DNA from: a virus
DNA length: 24,765 bases
IMG/VR virus record: IMGVR_UViG_3300032242_000195
Coordinates: 1-24,765 of that record
Direction: 5' to 3' (one strand)
Part shown: positions 1 to 7,973 of the stretch, one piece after another
Layout: every line of letters begins with the position of its first letter
Position numbering within the stretch: position 1 is the first letter of the stretch
Position numbers and translations under genes: made by a program
Notes under the pieces: model-generated
Told to the model about the DNA's origin: nothing
Database searches by the model: none
The model's input: the letters and a program-made list of their open reading frames with translations, nothing else

Positions 1-1698
1 AAAACAGTTCACATAGGTAATGATCCTATTATGGATCCACCTGTAGGACATCAACCTACACTAACTCAAATATTAACAGATAGCCCGGATTGTGATATCA
101 ATGCTAGCCAAATTAAAGGTATACTAACTATACCAGTTATACAGAATTTTAAATTAGGTGGCGGAACTAACGGACAATATTTACAAACAGATGGTAACGG
201 AACTGTAAGTTGGGCAGCCGCCGGTGGTGGTGGTAGTGGGTCTCCCGGTGGTGTATCAGGACAAATTCAATTTAATGACGGAGTTGGATTTGCCGGTGAC
301 AATGGTTTAACGTATGATAGTACAAACAGTATACTTAATGTATCGGGTAATATTAATGCAGCCAATATATCCGGTACTTTATTAACCGCAAGTCAGACTA
401 ATATTACACGTGTTGGTACATTAGCAAACTTGACTACTGTTGCAAATGGTAATATTAATTTAGGCGGCGAATTAATTATTACTAATCAAAATCAGCATGG
501 TGGTGACAACTATGCCGGTATGATTACATTTACTAGTACTATTAGTGGTGTAACTAATCCTAATAAATTCATTAGATTAGACAATAGTGGTAATTTACAA
601 ATACTTAATAGTAATTACGGAAACCCACCAATATTCAATTTAACGGATTCAGGTAATTTATCTGCACCTTATTTTGTAGGTGACGGTAGATACTTGACTA
701 ATGTAAAAGCAGCAAATGTAGACACATTACATCTATTAACAGTTGACGGTAACATTAATTTTATAGGTGCTAGTAATGTATCATTGGGTGATATTAGTAA
801 TCTACATATAGGCGGCGGTACTAATGGTCAAGTATTAAAAACTGATGGCAACGGTGGATTGTCATGGACTACAGTTACTGCTAACGGTAATAGTGTATCA
901 ACTTATGGTAATACTGATGTTGACTTAAGAATAGCATCATATACAGGTAATGTGGCTAAAGCAGTATATGCATATTCAGTAGATGCAGTTAATGTAAGTG
1001 GTACGGTAAGTCTTGCAAATACTGCTACTAAAGCAGGTACAGTAACAACTAATGCACAACCTAACATTACAAGTGTTGGTACGTTAACATCATTAACAGT
1101 TAATAGTGCTATTTCTACTGGTACTGTTACTGCAACCGGTAATATATCAGGATTAAGATTTACTGGTAACGGTTATTATTTAACAGGTGTAAACGGTGCT
1201 AATGTAATTAATTATGTACCTAATGCTACCAATGCCAATTATGCAGCCAATGCCAATTATGCAGTTAGTGCAGGATCCTTTTTAGGCCCAATCGATTGGA
1301 ATAATGTTACAAATAAACCAACACGAACTCCATTAACAGTTACTACAGCGAGTTTAGTAAATAATGGTAATGCTAATGCTAATATTTCTGGCTATAAAGG
1401 TTATGCACTATATGGAATTCAAACTAGTGCGAATGCTTGGGTTACTGTTTATAGTTCTGCTAATAGTAGAATTAGTGATGCAAGTAGAACAAGTACTACA
1501 GACCCTACACCCAATTCAGGTGTTATTGCTGAAGTTATAACGACAAGTACAAATCCTGTATACTTTACTCCCGCTATTATAGGTTTCAACACAGATGATG
1601 TTGTAAATAGTAACATTTATGTAAAAATTCAAAATCAAAGCGGCAGCAATACAGTAATTACTACAACAATTACTGTATTACCACTAGAATATTATTGA
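1..1698 (+). CDS. Tail-fibre-like structural protein, 3' part (5' end outside window)
   Basis: The reading frame is open from the first base, so the gene begins upstream of the window; the ATG at 31 is probably internal. The product is low-complexity and rich in Gly, Asn, Thr and Ser, as in trimeric phage fibres. It carries a duplicated motif of the form GGGTNGQxLxTDGNGxxSW (near bases 150-215 and 800-870) and repeated NITxVGTLxxL units (near 400-440 and 1060-1100), both common in phage fibre and appendage proteins. A tract near 242-300 (SGQIQFNDG) is also typical of such proteins. Role: probably a virion appendage or baseplate-attached fibre for host binding. No enzymatic motif was seen. A late-promoter box for the next gene follows the stop codon. 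Family assignment is by composition and repeat style only; the attachment domain is not in view. Confidence 0.6.
   Translation, partial: KTVHIGNDPIMDPPVGHQPTLTQILTDSPDCDINASQIKGILTIPVIQNFKLGGGTNGQYLQTDGNGTVSWAAAGGGGSGSPGGVSGQIQFNDGVGFAGDNGLTYDSTNSILNVSGNINAANISGTLLTASQTNITRVGTLANLTTVANGNINLGGELIITNQNQHGGDNYAGMITFTSTISGVTNPNKFIRLDNSGNLQILNSNYGNPPIFNLTDSGNLSAPYFVGDGRYLTNVKAANVDTLHLLTVDGNINFIGASNVSLGDISNLHIGGGTNGQVLKTDGNGGLSWTTVTANGNSVSTYGNTDVDLRIASYTGNVAKAVYAYSVDAVNVSGTVSLANTATKAGTVTTNAQPNITSVGTLTSLTVNSAISTGTVTATGNISGLRFTGNGYYLTGVNGANVINYVPNATNANYAANANYAVSAGSFLGPIDWNNVTNKPTRTPLTVTTASLVNNGNANANISGYKGYALYGIQTSANAWVTVYSSANSRISDASRTSTTDPTPNSGVIAEVITTSTNPVYFTPAIIGFNTDDVVNSNIYVKIQNQSGSNTVITTTITVLPLEYY
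1231..1264 (+). repeat. 18-bp tandem repeat inside fibre gene
   Basis: The unit AATGCCAATTATGCAGCC occurs at 1231-1248 and is followed directly by a 16-base second copy at 1249-1264. It encodes a repeated NANYA stretch. Short in-frame repeats like this allow length change in fibre proteins. Confidence 0.75.
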
Positions 1699-1702
1699 AA
1701 AT

Positions 1703-1710
1703 CATAAATA
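1703..1710 (+). promoter_or_regulatory. T4-type late promoter CATAAATA
   Basis: CATAAATA matches the NATAAATA late-promoter form of T4-like phages and lies in the gap before the first paralogous virion gene at 1792. Transcription would start near 1716, giving a leader of about 75 bases that contains the hairpins listed next. Confidence 0.6.
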
Positions 1711-1713
1711 CAT

Positions 1714-1766
1714 AGTTCGCTCTTAATCGAGAGTTTACGCAGTAAGCCACTGCGTAGGCCTAGAAC
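1714..1766 (+). other. Structured 5' leader with hairpins
   Basis: The leader contains a perfect 7-bp hairpin (ACGCAGT at 1737-1743, ACTGCGT at 1749-1755, 5-base loop) and a smaller one (CTCT/AGAG within 1720-1733). GTTC at 1714-1717 can pair with GAAC at 1763-1766, closing a possible three-way junction. The ribosome binding site (AAAGGA, about 1778-1783) stays outside the fold, so it may stabilise the message rather than block translation. It does not fit a tRNA. Confidence 0.45.
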
Positions 1767-1791
1767 GCCCATAACTTAAAGGAAAAATAAA

Positions 1792-2814
1792 ATGGCAAAA
1801 ATCAATCAAAAATATTTCGGTAACCGTAATATCGGTACCGGCGGTCAACAATTAACTGTTGATGCAAATGGTAATGTAATTACTCCAGCAGACGATAAAA
1901 TCGGTGGTGAAGGTGTTGCTAGTTATACAATTGGCGCAGCCAGTGATTATCAAGTTGATACAACACACGCTGCTCCTACGTATGCAGTAAAATTACCTAG
2001 CGAACCAGGTGGAGTTCGTGCCACTGTAGTAGTACATTGGGAAGTTGCTAGTATTTCTATTAGCAACGGTTTATCAGGACATAACTATGTTGTTACAAAT
2101 AGTGCAGGCACATTGGCTTCGTTTACTGGTTTAACTGGTGTACGTGGTACAGTTACTGCTCGTGGATCAGGTCAAGGTGAAATTCAGACTATGGATTTCT
2201 CATATACAGGTTCATATCGCGGTGATTTCACAACTATACCAAATAATAATACTTCATATCAAGTTACACAACCATCAAATGGTGACGGTAATCAACAGGC
2301 TACTGTTAAATGGCGTATCAAGTCAATTGAAATTACAGAAAAAGGTTCTGGATATATTTCAGTTGCAGACGCATTGTTAACATTTACCGGTGGCACAAAA
2401 ACTACAGCCGCTACTGCTACAGCAGTATTAACTACTGATTCAGGTGCTCCTGGTTCAAGTACTAATCAAGAGAATGCTATTCTTGCATATGCTAAAACTA
2501 CATCAGGTGGTACAAGTCAGGTAGCAGATATTATTAAACAACGCGGTACAAAACGTTTCAAAGTTAGAACAGCAGACGGTACAGCAATTTGTGCATTAAA
2601 AGCAGGTGCAGTCAGTGCGGTTGGTGAAATGACTATCGCTGCAGTAGATGATACTAACGGTACATATTACGTTACTAAAATTGGCGGTCGTAGATGTACA
2701 ATAGTGCAAAATAATGGTACTGCATTTGCAACTAATTCAAGTGTGCCTTGGGTATTCTCTAAGAGTGATCCTGCATATAATGCTGCGACAACAGTTATAA
2801 TCGCTAACGCTTAA
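1792..2814 (+). CDS. Virion-type protein, paralogue A
   Basis: A 340-residue protein of unknown exact role. Its N-terminus (KYFGNRNIGTGGQQLTVD, about residues 7-24) and its C-terminal third (DIIKQRGTKRFKVRT; then TYYVTKIGGRRCTIVQ and SVPWVF) are shared with the next gene. The middle is Gly/Thr/Ser-rich with a KGSGYISVADA beta-repeat-like segment. The composition suggests an extended beta-rich structural protein, perhaps a head decoration or fibre component. AAAGGA lies 9 bases before the ATG. A late-promoter box and structured leader precede it, and the next gene follows 11 bases after the stop, so the pair forms a late operon. No enzymatic motif was seen. Confidence 0.7.
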   Translation: MAKINQKYFGNRNIGTGGQQLTVDANGNVITPADDKIGGEGVASYTIGAASDYQVDTTHAAPTYAVKLPSEPGGVRATVVVHWEVASISISNGLSGHNYVVTNSAGTLASFTGLTGVRGTVTARGSGQGEIQTMDFSYTGSYRGDFTTIPNNNTSYQVTQPSNGDGNQQATVKWRIKSIEITEKGSGYISVADALLTFTGGTKTTAATATAVLTTDSGAPGSSTNQENAILAYAKTTSGGTSQVADIIKQRGTKRFKVRTADGTAICALKAGAVSAVGEMTIAAVDDTNGTYYVTKIGGRRCTIVQNNGTAFATNSSVPWVFSKSDPAYNAATTVIIANA

Positions 2815-2825
2815 GGAATAATATC

Positions 2826-4076
2826 ATGGCAATGAGTTTAAACAAAAAATATTTTGGTAATCGCAACATCGGTACTGGTGGGCAACAATTAACTGTTGAT
2901 GATAATGGTAACGTTATTTCCCCTGCTGATGATAAAATCGGCGGTGAAGGTGTTGCTAGTGTAACAATGACAGTTGAAGGTACATACACTTCAGGTCTAC
3001 CAACTGTACAATTCTCAGCACCTGACTTACCAGGTGGTGTACGTGCTACTGGTATCGTACACGGTCATGCACTAACTGCTGTTGCTACTGCTTCAGGTAC
3101 TGGTTATAACTTAGCCGATGTGCTAACACAAACATCAGGTGGTACCGGTCGTTATGCTACGTGGAATGTAACAGGACTAAATGTAGTTGGTATTACGGTA
3201 AGAAATGGTGGTAGTGCCAATGACGTAGGTGATGAGTTCACATTCGCTATTGCTGGTTTTGCAACTCCAATCAGAGTTCGTGTTACTGCATCTACTACAG
3301 GTACTGCAACAGCAGTTGCTATTGTTCCTAATAACGGTACTAGTGGTGCATCAGGTGGTATATGGACAGCCGGAGCATTACCTGCAAATAGCGTTGGTAT
3401 GACAAAAACACAAGTTGCTGCAGGACAAGACTATAATGGTGTAAACTTAGAAGTTAACTTTACTGCATGGGGTGTTGCTACTGTAGGTGTTGCCGATCAA
3501 GGTAACTATACTGCAATTATTGGTGGTGCAAAGAACACAACTGTTAGTCCAACAGGTGGTACAGGTGCTACATTGACTATCACTTATGGTGTTAGTGGTG
3601 TTGAGATGGCTGAAAAAGGTTCTGGCTATACATCAGCAGTAGATGCTGCACCTACATTCAGTAGTGGTAGTGCTAGTGCTGATGCAGTATTAACTATTGA
3701 TACAGGTGATATTGGTTCAAGTACATACCAAGAGAACGCTATTATTGTTTATGCTAACACAGATGCTAATGGACCTAAGATTGGAGACATTATCAAGCAA
3801 GTAGGTACAAGACAGTTCAGAGTTAAGACTACAGGTGGCATTAAAACATGTTTACTAAAAGGTAGCGCATTGTCCAATACACCAACCGATGACGTGGGTC
3901 GTATGACTATTGTTGCTAAAGATAGTGCAGGTGGTACATATTATGTTACTAAGATTAGTGCCCATAGATGTACAGTTGCACAAGGTACTGGTACACAATT
4001 TGCAAATAATTCAAGTGTTCCTTGGACATTTGGTTCAGCAGTATTGAATACTTCAGTAACTATATCAAATGCTTAA
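2826..4076 (+). CDS. Virion-type protein, paralogue B
   Basis: A 416-residue tandem paralogue of the preceding gene. The first about 45 residues (KYFGNRNIGTGGQQLTVD ... DDKIGGEGVAS) and the last about 130 residues align closely with paralogue A. The centre is longer and different, with several GxGY/GGTG-type repeats (e.g. ASGTGYNLADV, KGSGYTSAVDAA). The conserved ends and variable middle suggest a shared assembly interface with exchangeable exposed domains. AAGGA lies before the ATG at 2826; a second in-frame ATG lies two codons later. The gene ends just before a strong bidirectional terminator. Function is inferred from context and composition only. Confidence 0.7.
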   Translation: MAMSLNKKYFGNRNIGTGGQQLTVDDNGNVISPADDKIGGEGVASVTMTVEGTYTSGLPTVQFSAPDLPGGVRATGIVHGHALTAVATASGTGYNLADVLTQTSGGTGRYATWNVTGLNVVGITVRNGGSANDVGDEFTFAIAGFATPIRVRVTASTTGTATAVAIVPNNGTSGASGGIWTAGALPANSVGMTKTQVAAGQDYNGVNLEVNFTAWGVATVGVADQGNYTAIIGGAKNTTVSPTGGTGATLTITYGVSGVEMAEKGSGYTSAVDAAPTFSSGSASADAVLTIDTGDIGSSTYQENAIIVYANTDANGPKIGDIIKQVGTRQFRVKTTGGIKTCLLKGSALSNTPTDDVGRMTIVAKDSAGGTYYVTKISAHRCTVAQGTGTQFANNSSVPWTFGSAVLNTSVTISNA

Positions 4077-4092
4077 TTAATTTAAGCATAAC

Positions 4093-4118
4093 AAAAAAGG
4101 GTCTTAGGACCCTTTTTT
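4093..4118. terminator. Bidirectional intrinsic terminator between convergent genes
   Basis: GGGTC and GACCC form a stem with loop TTAG, flanked by six A on the left and six T on the right, so it reads as an intrinsic terminator on both strands. It ends the paralogue A/B operon and the opposing gp14-gp15-Nudix operon. The minus-strand Nudix stop codon (4104-4106) lies inside the hairpin, so the element is partly coding. Confidence 0.85.
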
Positions 4119-4535
4119 AACCAACTCTTTTAGTTTATCTTGTACAACATCAAAGTTGATTGTGTTGAATAATCCGGGATGCATTGGTTTAGGATATTGT
4201 TGACTATCTATCCAACTATAACCACTATGTTCGTCATTCAATACTGGTATGAATTCGTTTTCTACTTTACAAAAGAATGTATGATAAACAAATTTATTAT
4301 TGATGAATTTTTGTATAGGTATGAGTTTAGCAGTAACTGGAAAGTAACCTATTTCTTCCATGCATTCACGTGTGACACCATCTAATAATGTTTCACCTTC
4401 TTCTATCTTACCGCCTGGTATTCCCCAATTACCTACGTTCTTAGGATCATTGCGTAATAAGTATAAAAATCTTTTTGTATCATGTGCATAGAAGAACACA
4501 CCACCTGAAATATTCATCATACTATGATTTATCAT
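4104..4535 (-). CDS. Nudix hydrolase
   Basis: A Nudix pyrophosphohydrolase, which cleaves nucleoside diphosphates linked to another group. The Nudix box is complete at residues 42-64 (G42, E48, R56, E57, E60, E61, G63 fit GX5EX7REUXEEXGU). The preceding NWGIPGGK is typical of MutT-like members. At 143 residues it is a single-domain enzyme of usual length. Possible substrates are oxidised or modified dNTPs, nucleotide sugars or capped RNA; the sequence does not decide. It lies 15 bases after gp15 and is probably co-transcribed. The start is uncertain: ATG at 4535 sits in an imperfect palindrome (4522-4537), and ATGs at 4520 and 4517 are alternatives; none has a clear Shine-Dalgarno. Confidence 0.9.
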   Translation of the reverse strand: MINHSMMNISGGVFFYAHDTKRFLYLLRNDPKNVGNWGIPGGKIEEGETLLDGVTRECMEEIGYFPVTAKLIPIQKFINNKFVYHTFFCKVENEFIPVLNDEHSGYSWIDSQQYPKPMHPGLFNTINFDVVQDKLKELVKKGS

Positions 4536-4550
4536 AGTTATTGATGCCCG

Positions 4551-5930
4551 TTAAATTACAATGTTATAATCACCTTGGTCATACCAACCTTCAAATGATT
4601 TCATCCAAGTGTTATTTGCAAATCTATATTGAACACCTGAGGTAAGGTTAGTAACATATTCAGTTGTAGTTGATATATTACTATCAAAACTAACTTCCCA
4701 TACACCAGCAGAACTGTTATATTGTATTATATCGTTAGCGTTTGCTACAATACCGCCCCATATACTATTATCTATAGTTGCATTCTTATTGCTACCGATT
4801 GGTTCTACAATCAAATATCTTTGTCCTGAACTAACATCTGGTAGTCCATAACCAGGTGCCTTAAGTTGAGGATTGATAATGCTATCTACTGATTTTACTG
4901 TGTTTAATGGTAGTGTATCTTTATCAATATCAAATATTAATAATCTATCATCATCTGGATTGTAGTTAATAGTACCTACAATATCAGTATCCATATATGG
5001 ATTCTGTAACCATATTTGACTAATACCAGGACGTACTGTACCATATACGTTTAATACACTAGTCCAATATAATGCAGTATTGGGATTGGGTGGCAAATCT
5101 ATTGAACTGTTATCTGGATACAATGTTTGATTAGCAGGTAATATTTGTAATGTATTACCTATCAATAATAATTTATATCCATATGGAGTAATTTTCTGTC
5201 TTGTTCCCAATAACAAATGGTCATCTTGCATATCACTGATTGCATTACCTTTGAATATGCTTGCAATAATCTTATGAATAACACCGAGTTTCTTAACCTT
5301 AGCAGGTGTACTTAACCATATGGGCATATAAAACTTCCATGTCATAATGTCTATTGGATTACCTGTACTCGGTGCCACTGTCCTACTACTAAAAGTTAAT
5401 CCATCTTGATACACAACACTTAAACTTGTCCAATCAATAAAATTATCTGTGCTTTGTATTTCCATACTAGGATTGAATAACACACCGAGTTGTTCTATTA
5501 ATTCTAATTTTTGATTATAGTTGCTTGTCCAAAAATCTACAGTAATTCGTAATGTATAGGGTACCGGCATTACACGTTCTACTGTAAATGCCTGTCCCTG
5601 TGTTGTCTCATAACTTTGTGTAGTTTGATTAAAACTGCGCTGACGTACATTTACCTTATCAATGAAGTAAGGATCCTGTGTACGTTTTTGGTCATACTCT
5701 AAGCCAGTAATATAATAAGTAATCATAGGCGCACTTGGCATAGTACTAGGGCTATTGTTTGCTTGTATTGCGGCTGCTTGACGACTCTGGTCACCATATT
5801 GAATCGGAACACGAACAATAATATCATTGCCTGCAGGATCTTTACCTTTAGTAACATTCCAATCACTAAAGATTCTAGCAAATTGAATTAGAAATCTGCG
5901 TATCTGTGCGTCATAAAAATATTGTGCCAT
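4551..5930 (-). CDS. 15: Tail terminator / sheath stabilizer, T4 gp15-like
   Basis: The N-terminus (YFYDAQIRRFLIQFARIFSD, then IIVRVPIQYGD) matches T4 gp15 in pattern: YFYNxxxRR, a hydrophobic helix, and a basic IRVPI strand. The DPYFIDKVNVRQR segment and later PVPYTLRITVDFWTSNYNQKLELIEQLGVLFNPS correspond to the conserved beta-sheet core in which the tail-terminator ring assembles. In T4, gp15 forms a hexamer that caps the tail and holds the sheath so that it can join the neck. At 459 residues it is far longer than T4's 272; about the last 190 residues form a beta-rich extension of unknown role. It starts 8 bases after gp14 and shares its transcript. Confidence 0.8.
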   Translation of the reverse strand: MAQYFYDAQIRRFLIQFARIFSDWNVTKGKDPAGNDIIVRVPIQYGDQSRQAAAIQANNSPSTMPSAPMITYYITGLEYDQKRTQDPYFIDKVNVRQRSFNQTTQSYETTQGQAFTVERVMPVPYTLRITVDFWTSNYNQKLELIEQLGVLFNPSMEIQSTDNFIDWTSLSVVYQDGLTFSSRTVAPSTGNPIDIMTWKFYMPIWLSTPAKVKKLGVIHKIIASIFKGNAISDMQDDHLLLGTRQKITPYGYKLLLIGNTLQILPANQTLYPDNSSIDLPPNPNTALYWTSVLNVYGTVRPGISQIWLQNPYMDTDIVGTINYNPDDDRLLIFDIDKDTLPLNTVKSVDSIINPQLKAPGYGLPDVSSGQRYLIVEPIGSNKNATIDNSIWGGIVANANDIIQYNSSAGVWEVSFDSNISTTTEYVTNLTSGVQYRFANNTWMKSFEGWYDQGDYNIVI

Positions 5931-5938
5931 TGTTTACC

Positions 5939-7855
5939 TTAATCTGGTGTTAGTTTGAATAGTGATGATAGTGACTGACTTTCTGGTATAGTTGTACCAT
6001 TTGTCAAGGTTGTTCTATTTGTGTTATTGATGAATGAACCCATTTGTGTTTGATTGCTATTCAATCCTGCAGTAGCACGTACATTCTTACTTATCTGTAC
6101 CCATAGTGTACCATCATAACGATACATCGTTTGTGGCAAATAATCTGTTCTTAAGAAATAATCACCTAACTTAGGATTAGGAGGGAACGCAATACCTGAC
6201 TCAAATGGTAATCCATTTGGTGCAGTGCCATCACCTGTCATATAACCACCGCTATATCCAAATCCTAATGGTGTGTAATTAACCACATACTTGAATCTAG
6301 GATCAGCATCAGCACGATAATCCATTTGAGGTGTTACTGTACCTTTGAAACTTATACCAGCAATAGTGATTGTCGTATTAGTTGGCATTGCAAACAATGT
6401 AGGTTTACTGATTACGAATGACCTAGTAGTTAAATCCCTACTTACGATTACTGTACCAGTATCAAATACTTCTGCGACTTGACCATCTAACAATGTTACT
6501 TTTGCAGTTAAGTCTATACCCTCATGTGCATCCTTAGGGGATTCTAGTACAGTAATCGTAGTACTGCCTGAAGGAGTAAGAGTTGCAGTTACAAGACCAC
6601 TAGGGTAATCACTTGCAAATGAATATGTATTATCACTAGTACCATATGCAGTAGTTACTGCACTACTAGCACTTGCCGCAAGAACAAAATCACCTGATAC
6701 TTGTCCACCGCCTGTATCTAATCTATCAGGTTCTACTTGTTCAACTTCTAATGTCATATTCATAAACGCTTTTAATAAGTCACTACTACCAATAGGTTTA
6801 TCTAAGAAATCTTTTAATGCACCGGCACCAATAATAATACCTGGACTAGGACTGTATCCTGCACCTTGTACCATTACGATTGTTCCGGTCAATGGTGCCT
6901 CTGGAGAAGTTAATACACCTTTAGGTAATTGTGGTTGCCCAGTAGTAGCATCAGTTGGTACTAGATATAGTTGATGTCTATCATATCCTAATTGAGGTAC
7001 AATTCTACTTGCCTCTGCAATTAGTGCATCATTTACTGCTATGTTTTGATTGTAACGACCCAATATATCTTTTAAGTTATCAGCACCATCCAATGACCAA
7101 TAAGGACTATTCACTATATAAGTACCTGTTGCTGGATCTAAAATAGTGCAAGGTGTACCTACTGGAACATTTTGATTAGCAATATAATTTTTATTACCAT
7201 AACTGACAACATATCCTGGAACATAAGTTGCTGTCTTATTCCAGTCACCTAAATAATTATCTGTATTTGTTGGTTGCTTGAGAATATTACTAAACTCCTG
7301 TGTATCTACTAACGGCTCACACTTTATACGCCATAAATGTGCATACCAAGTATTACTAAATCCTTCACTAGCAAAGTTACCGTCTGTAATTTGATAATAT
7401 CTACGTAGACTTGTTGGTATTAATTCATTCAATGGGTGATAGTCTGTAAGATGCGGTAACTCAATTACATCACCTACCATTAACTTACGTCCTAATATTT
7501 CTATCATCTTGTTATAATGAACTGTAATGAATATAATGTCATTATTTAAAAATAAACCAAACTGACTTAAATCAAAGTCTAAATTTTGTACATTATAATG
7601 ACCACGTAATCTATAAATGTCTTTATCATATACACGGTCACGATTTTCTAAGAATAGTAAATCTTGTATCTTTTTTGGATCAGGACTGAGTTGTTGAGGG
7701 GTACTTAAACTAGCAGTAGGGCCATTGTCTTGTATACCTTTGTACTTATGAATATACAAGTCAGTCGCACCAACATCAAGCATTTCCGCAATGGTTTTAT
7801 CAAAAAATCTATAATCGTTTGATTTTTCGCTACGATAAAGTGAGAGTCTAGGCAT
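5939..7855 (-). CDS. 14: Neck protein, T4 gp14-like, with long C-terminal extension
   Basis: Residues 18-190 show the gp14 neck pattern: KTIAEMLDVGATDLYIHKY near the start, DLSQFGLFLNNDIIFITVHYN at about 95-115, then a GDVIELPHL strand. T4 gp14 (256 residues) helps close the head and connect head and tail. Here the protein reaches 638 residues. Residues about 201-255 (W205, Y211, V216-Y219, Y224, W253) look like a carbohydrate-binding module of the CBM5/12 type. Residues about 385-500 are Ig-like in composition. Residues about 558-593 (PKLGDYFLRTD ... LWVQI) form a small Trp-containing module also seen in phage tail proteins. It is the first gene of a minus-strand late operon with GATAAATA 20 bases upstream of the start. 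Confidence 0.7.
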   Translation of the reverse strand: MPRLSLYRSEKSNDYRFFDKTIAEMLDVGATDLYIHKYKGIQDNGPTASLSTPQQLSPDPKKIQDLLFLENRDRVYDKDIYRLRGHYNVQNLDFDLSQFGLFLNNDIIFITVHYNKMIEILGRKLMVGDVIELPHLTDYHPLNELIPTSLRRYYQITDGNFASEGFSNTWYAHLWRIKCEPLVDTQEFSNILKQPTNTDNYLGDWNKTATYVPGYVVSYGNKNYIANQNVPVGTPCTILDPATGTYIVNSPYWSLDGADNLKDILGRYNQNIAVNDALIAEASRIVPQLGYDRHQLYLVPTDATTGQPQLPKGVLTSPEAPLTGTIVMVQGAGYSPSPGIIIGAGALKDFLDKPIGSSDLLKAFMNMTLEVEQVEPDRLDTGGGQVSGDFVLAASASSAVTTAYGTSDNTYSFASDYPSGLVTATLTPSGSTTITVLESPKDAHEGIDLTAKVTLLDGQVAEVFDTGTVIVSRDLTTRSFVISKPTLFAMPTNTTITIAGISFKGTVTPQMDYRADADPRFKYVVNYTPLGFGYSGGYMTGDGTAPNGLPFESGIAFPPNPKLGDYFLRTDYLPQTMYRYDGTLWVQISKNVRATAGLNSNQTQMGSFINNTNRTTLTNGTTIPESQSLSSLFKLTPD

Positions 7856-7875
7856 GGTTAATCCGATATATCTAG

Positions 7876-7883
7876 TATTTATC
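7876..7883 (-). promoter_or_regulatory. Minus-strand T4-type late promoter GATAAATA
   Basis: On the minus strand the box GATAAATA lies 20 bases upstream of the gp14 start codon. It would drive gp14, gp15 and the Nudix gene up to the terminator at 4093-4118. Confidence 0.7.
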
Positions 7884-7920
7884 AGCCCATTTATACTAAC
7901 TAAGTATTACCTTTTTATAC

Positions 7921-7949
7921 TTGACAATAAATAGGTTATATCGTATAAT
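7921..7949 (+). promoter_or_regulatory. Consensus sigma70-type early promoter
   Basis: TTGACA (7921-7926) and TATAAT (7944-7949) are both perfect consensus hexamers separated by exactly 17 bases. Transcription would start near 7956. It heads the operon that begins at 7974. Perfect consensus promoters are typical of phage early genes read by unmodified host polymerase. Confidence 0.85.
7926..7933 (+). promoter_or_regulatory. Possible late promoter AATAAATA overlapping early promoter
   Basis: AATAAATA begins at the last base of the TTGACA box and lies within the spacer of the early promoter. If active it would let the same operon be transcribed late, starting near 7939. The match may be chance in AT-rich DNA. 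Confidence 0.4.
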
Positions 7950-7973
7950 ACATCTATCGTAACAGGAGTAATT

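Noticed and set aside
1714-1766. Possible tRNA because of clustered hairpins
   Set aside because: No 7-bp acceptor stem, no TTCGANNC T-loop in the right place and wrong stem spacing.
2138-2380. Overlapping open frame inside paralogue A
   Set aside because: Composition of a frame-shifted shadow; no ribosome site and no recognisable product.
2640-4076. Possible diversity-generating retroelement variable repeats at the C-termini of the paralogues
   Set aside because: No reverse transcriptase or template repeat in the window, and the differences are spread over all codon positions rather than adenine-specific.
4522-4537. Minus-strand palindrome CTATGATAAATCATAG with GATAAATC at the Nudix start, resembling the other hairpin/late-promoter elements
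   Set aside because: The box ends in C instead of A, the stem is only 6-7 bp with a tiny loop, the start codon itself is uncertain, and there is no Shine-Dalgarno to hide.
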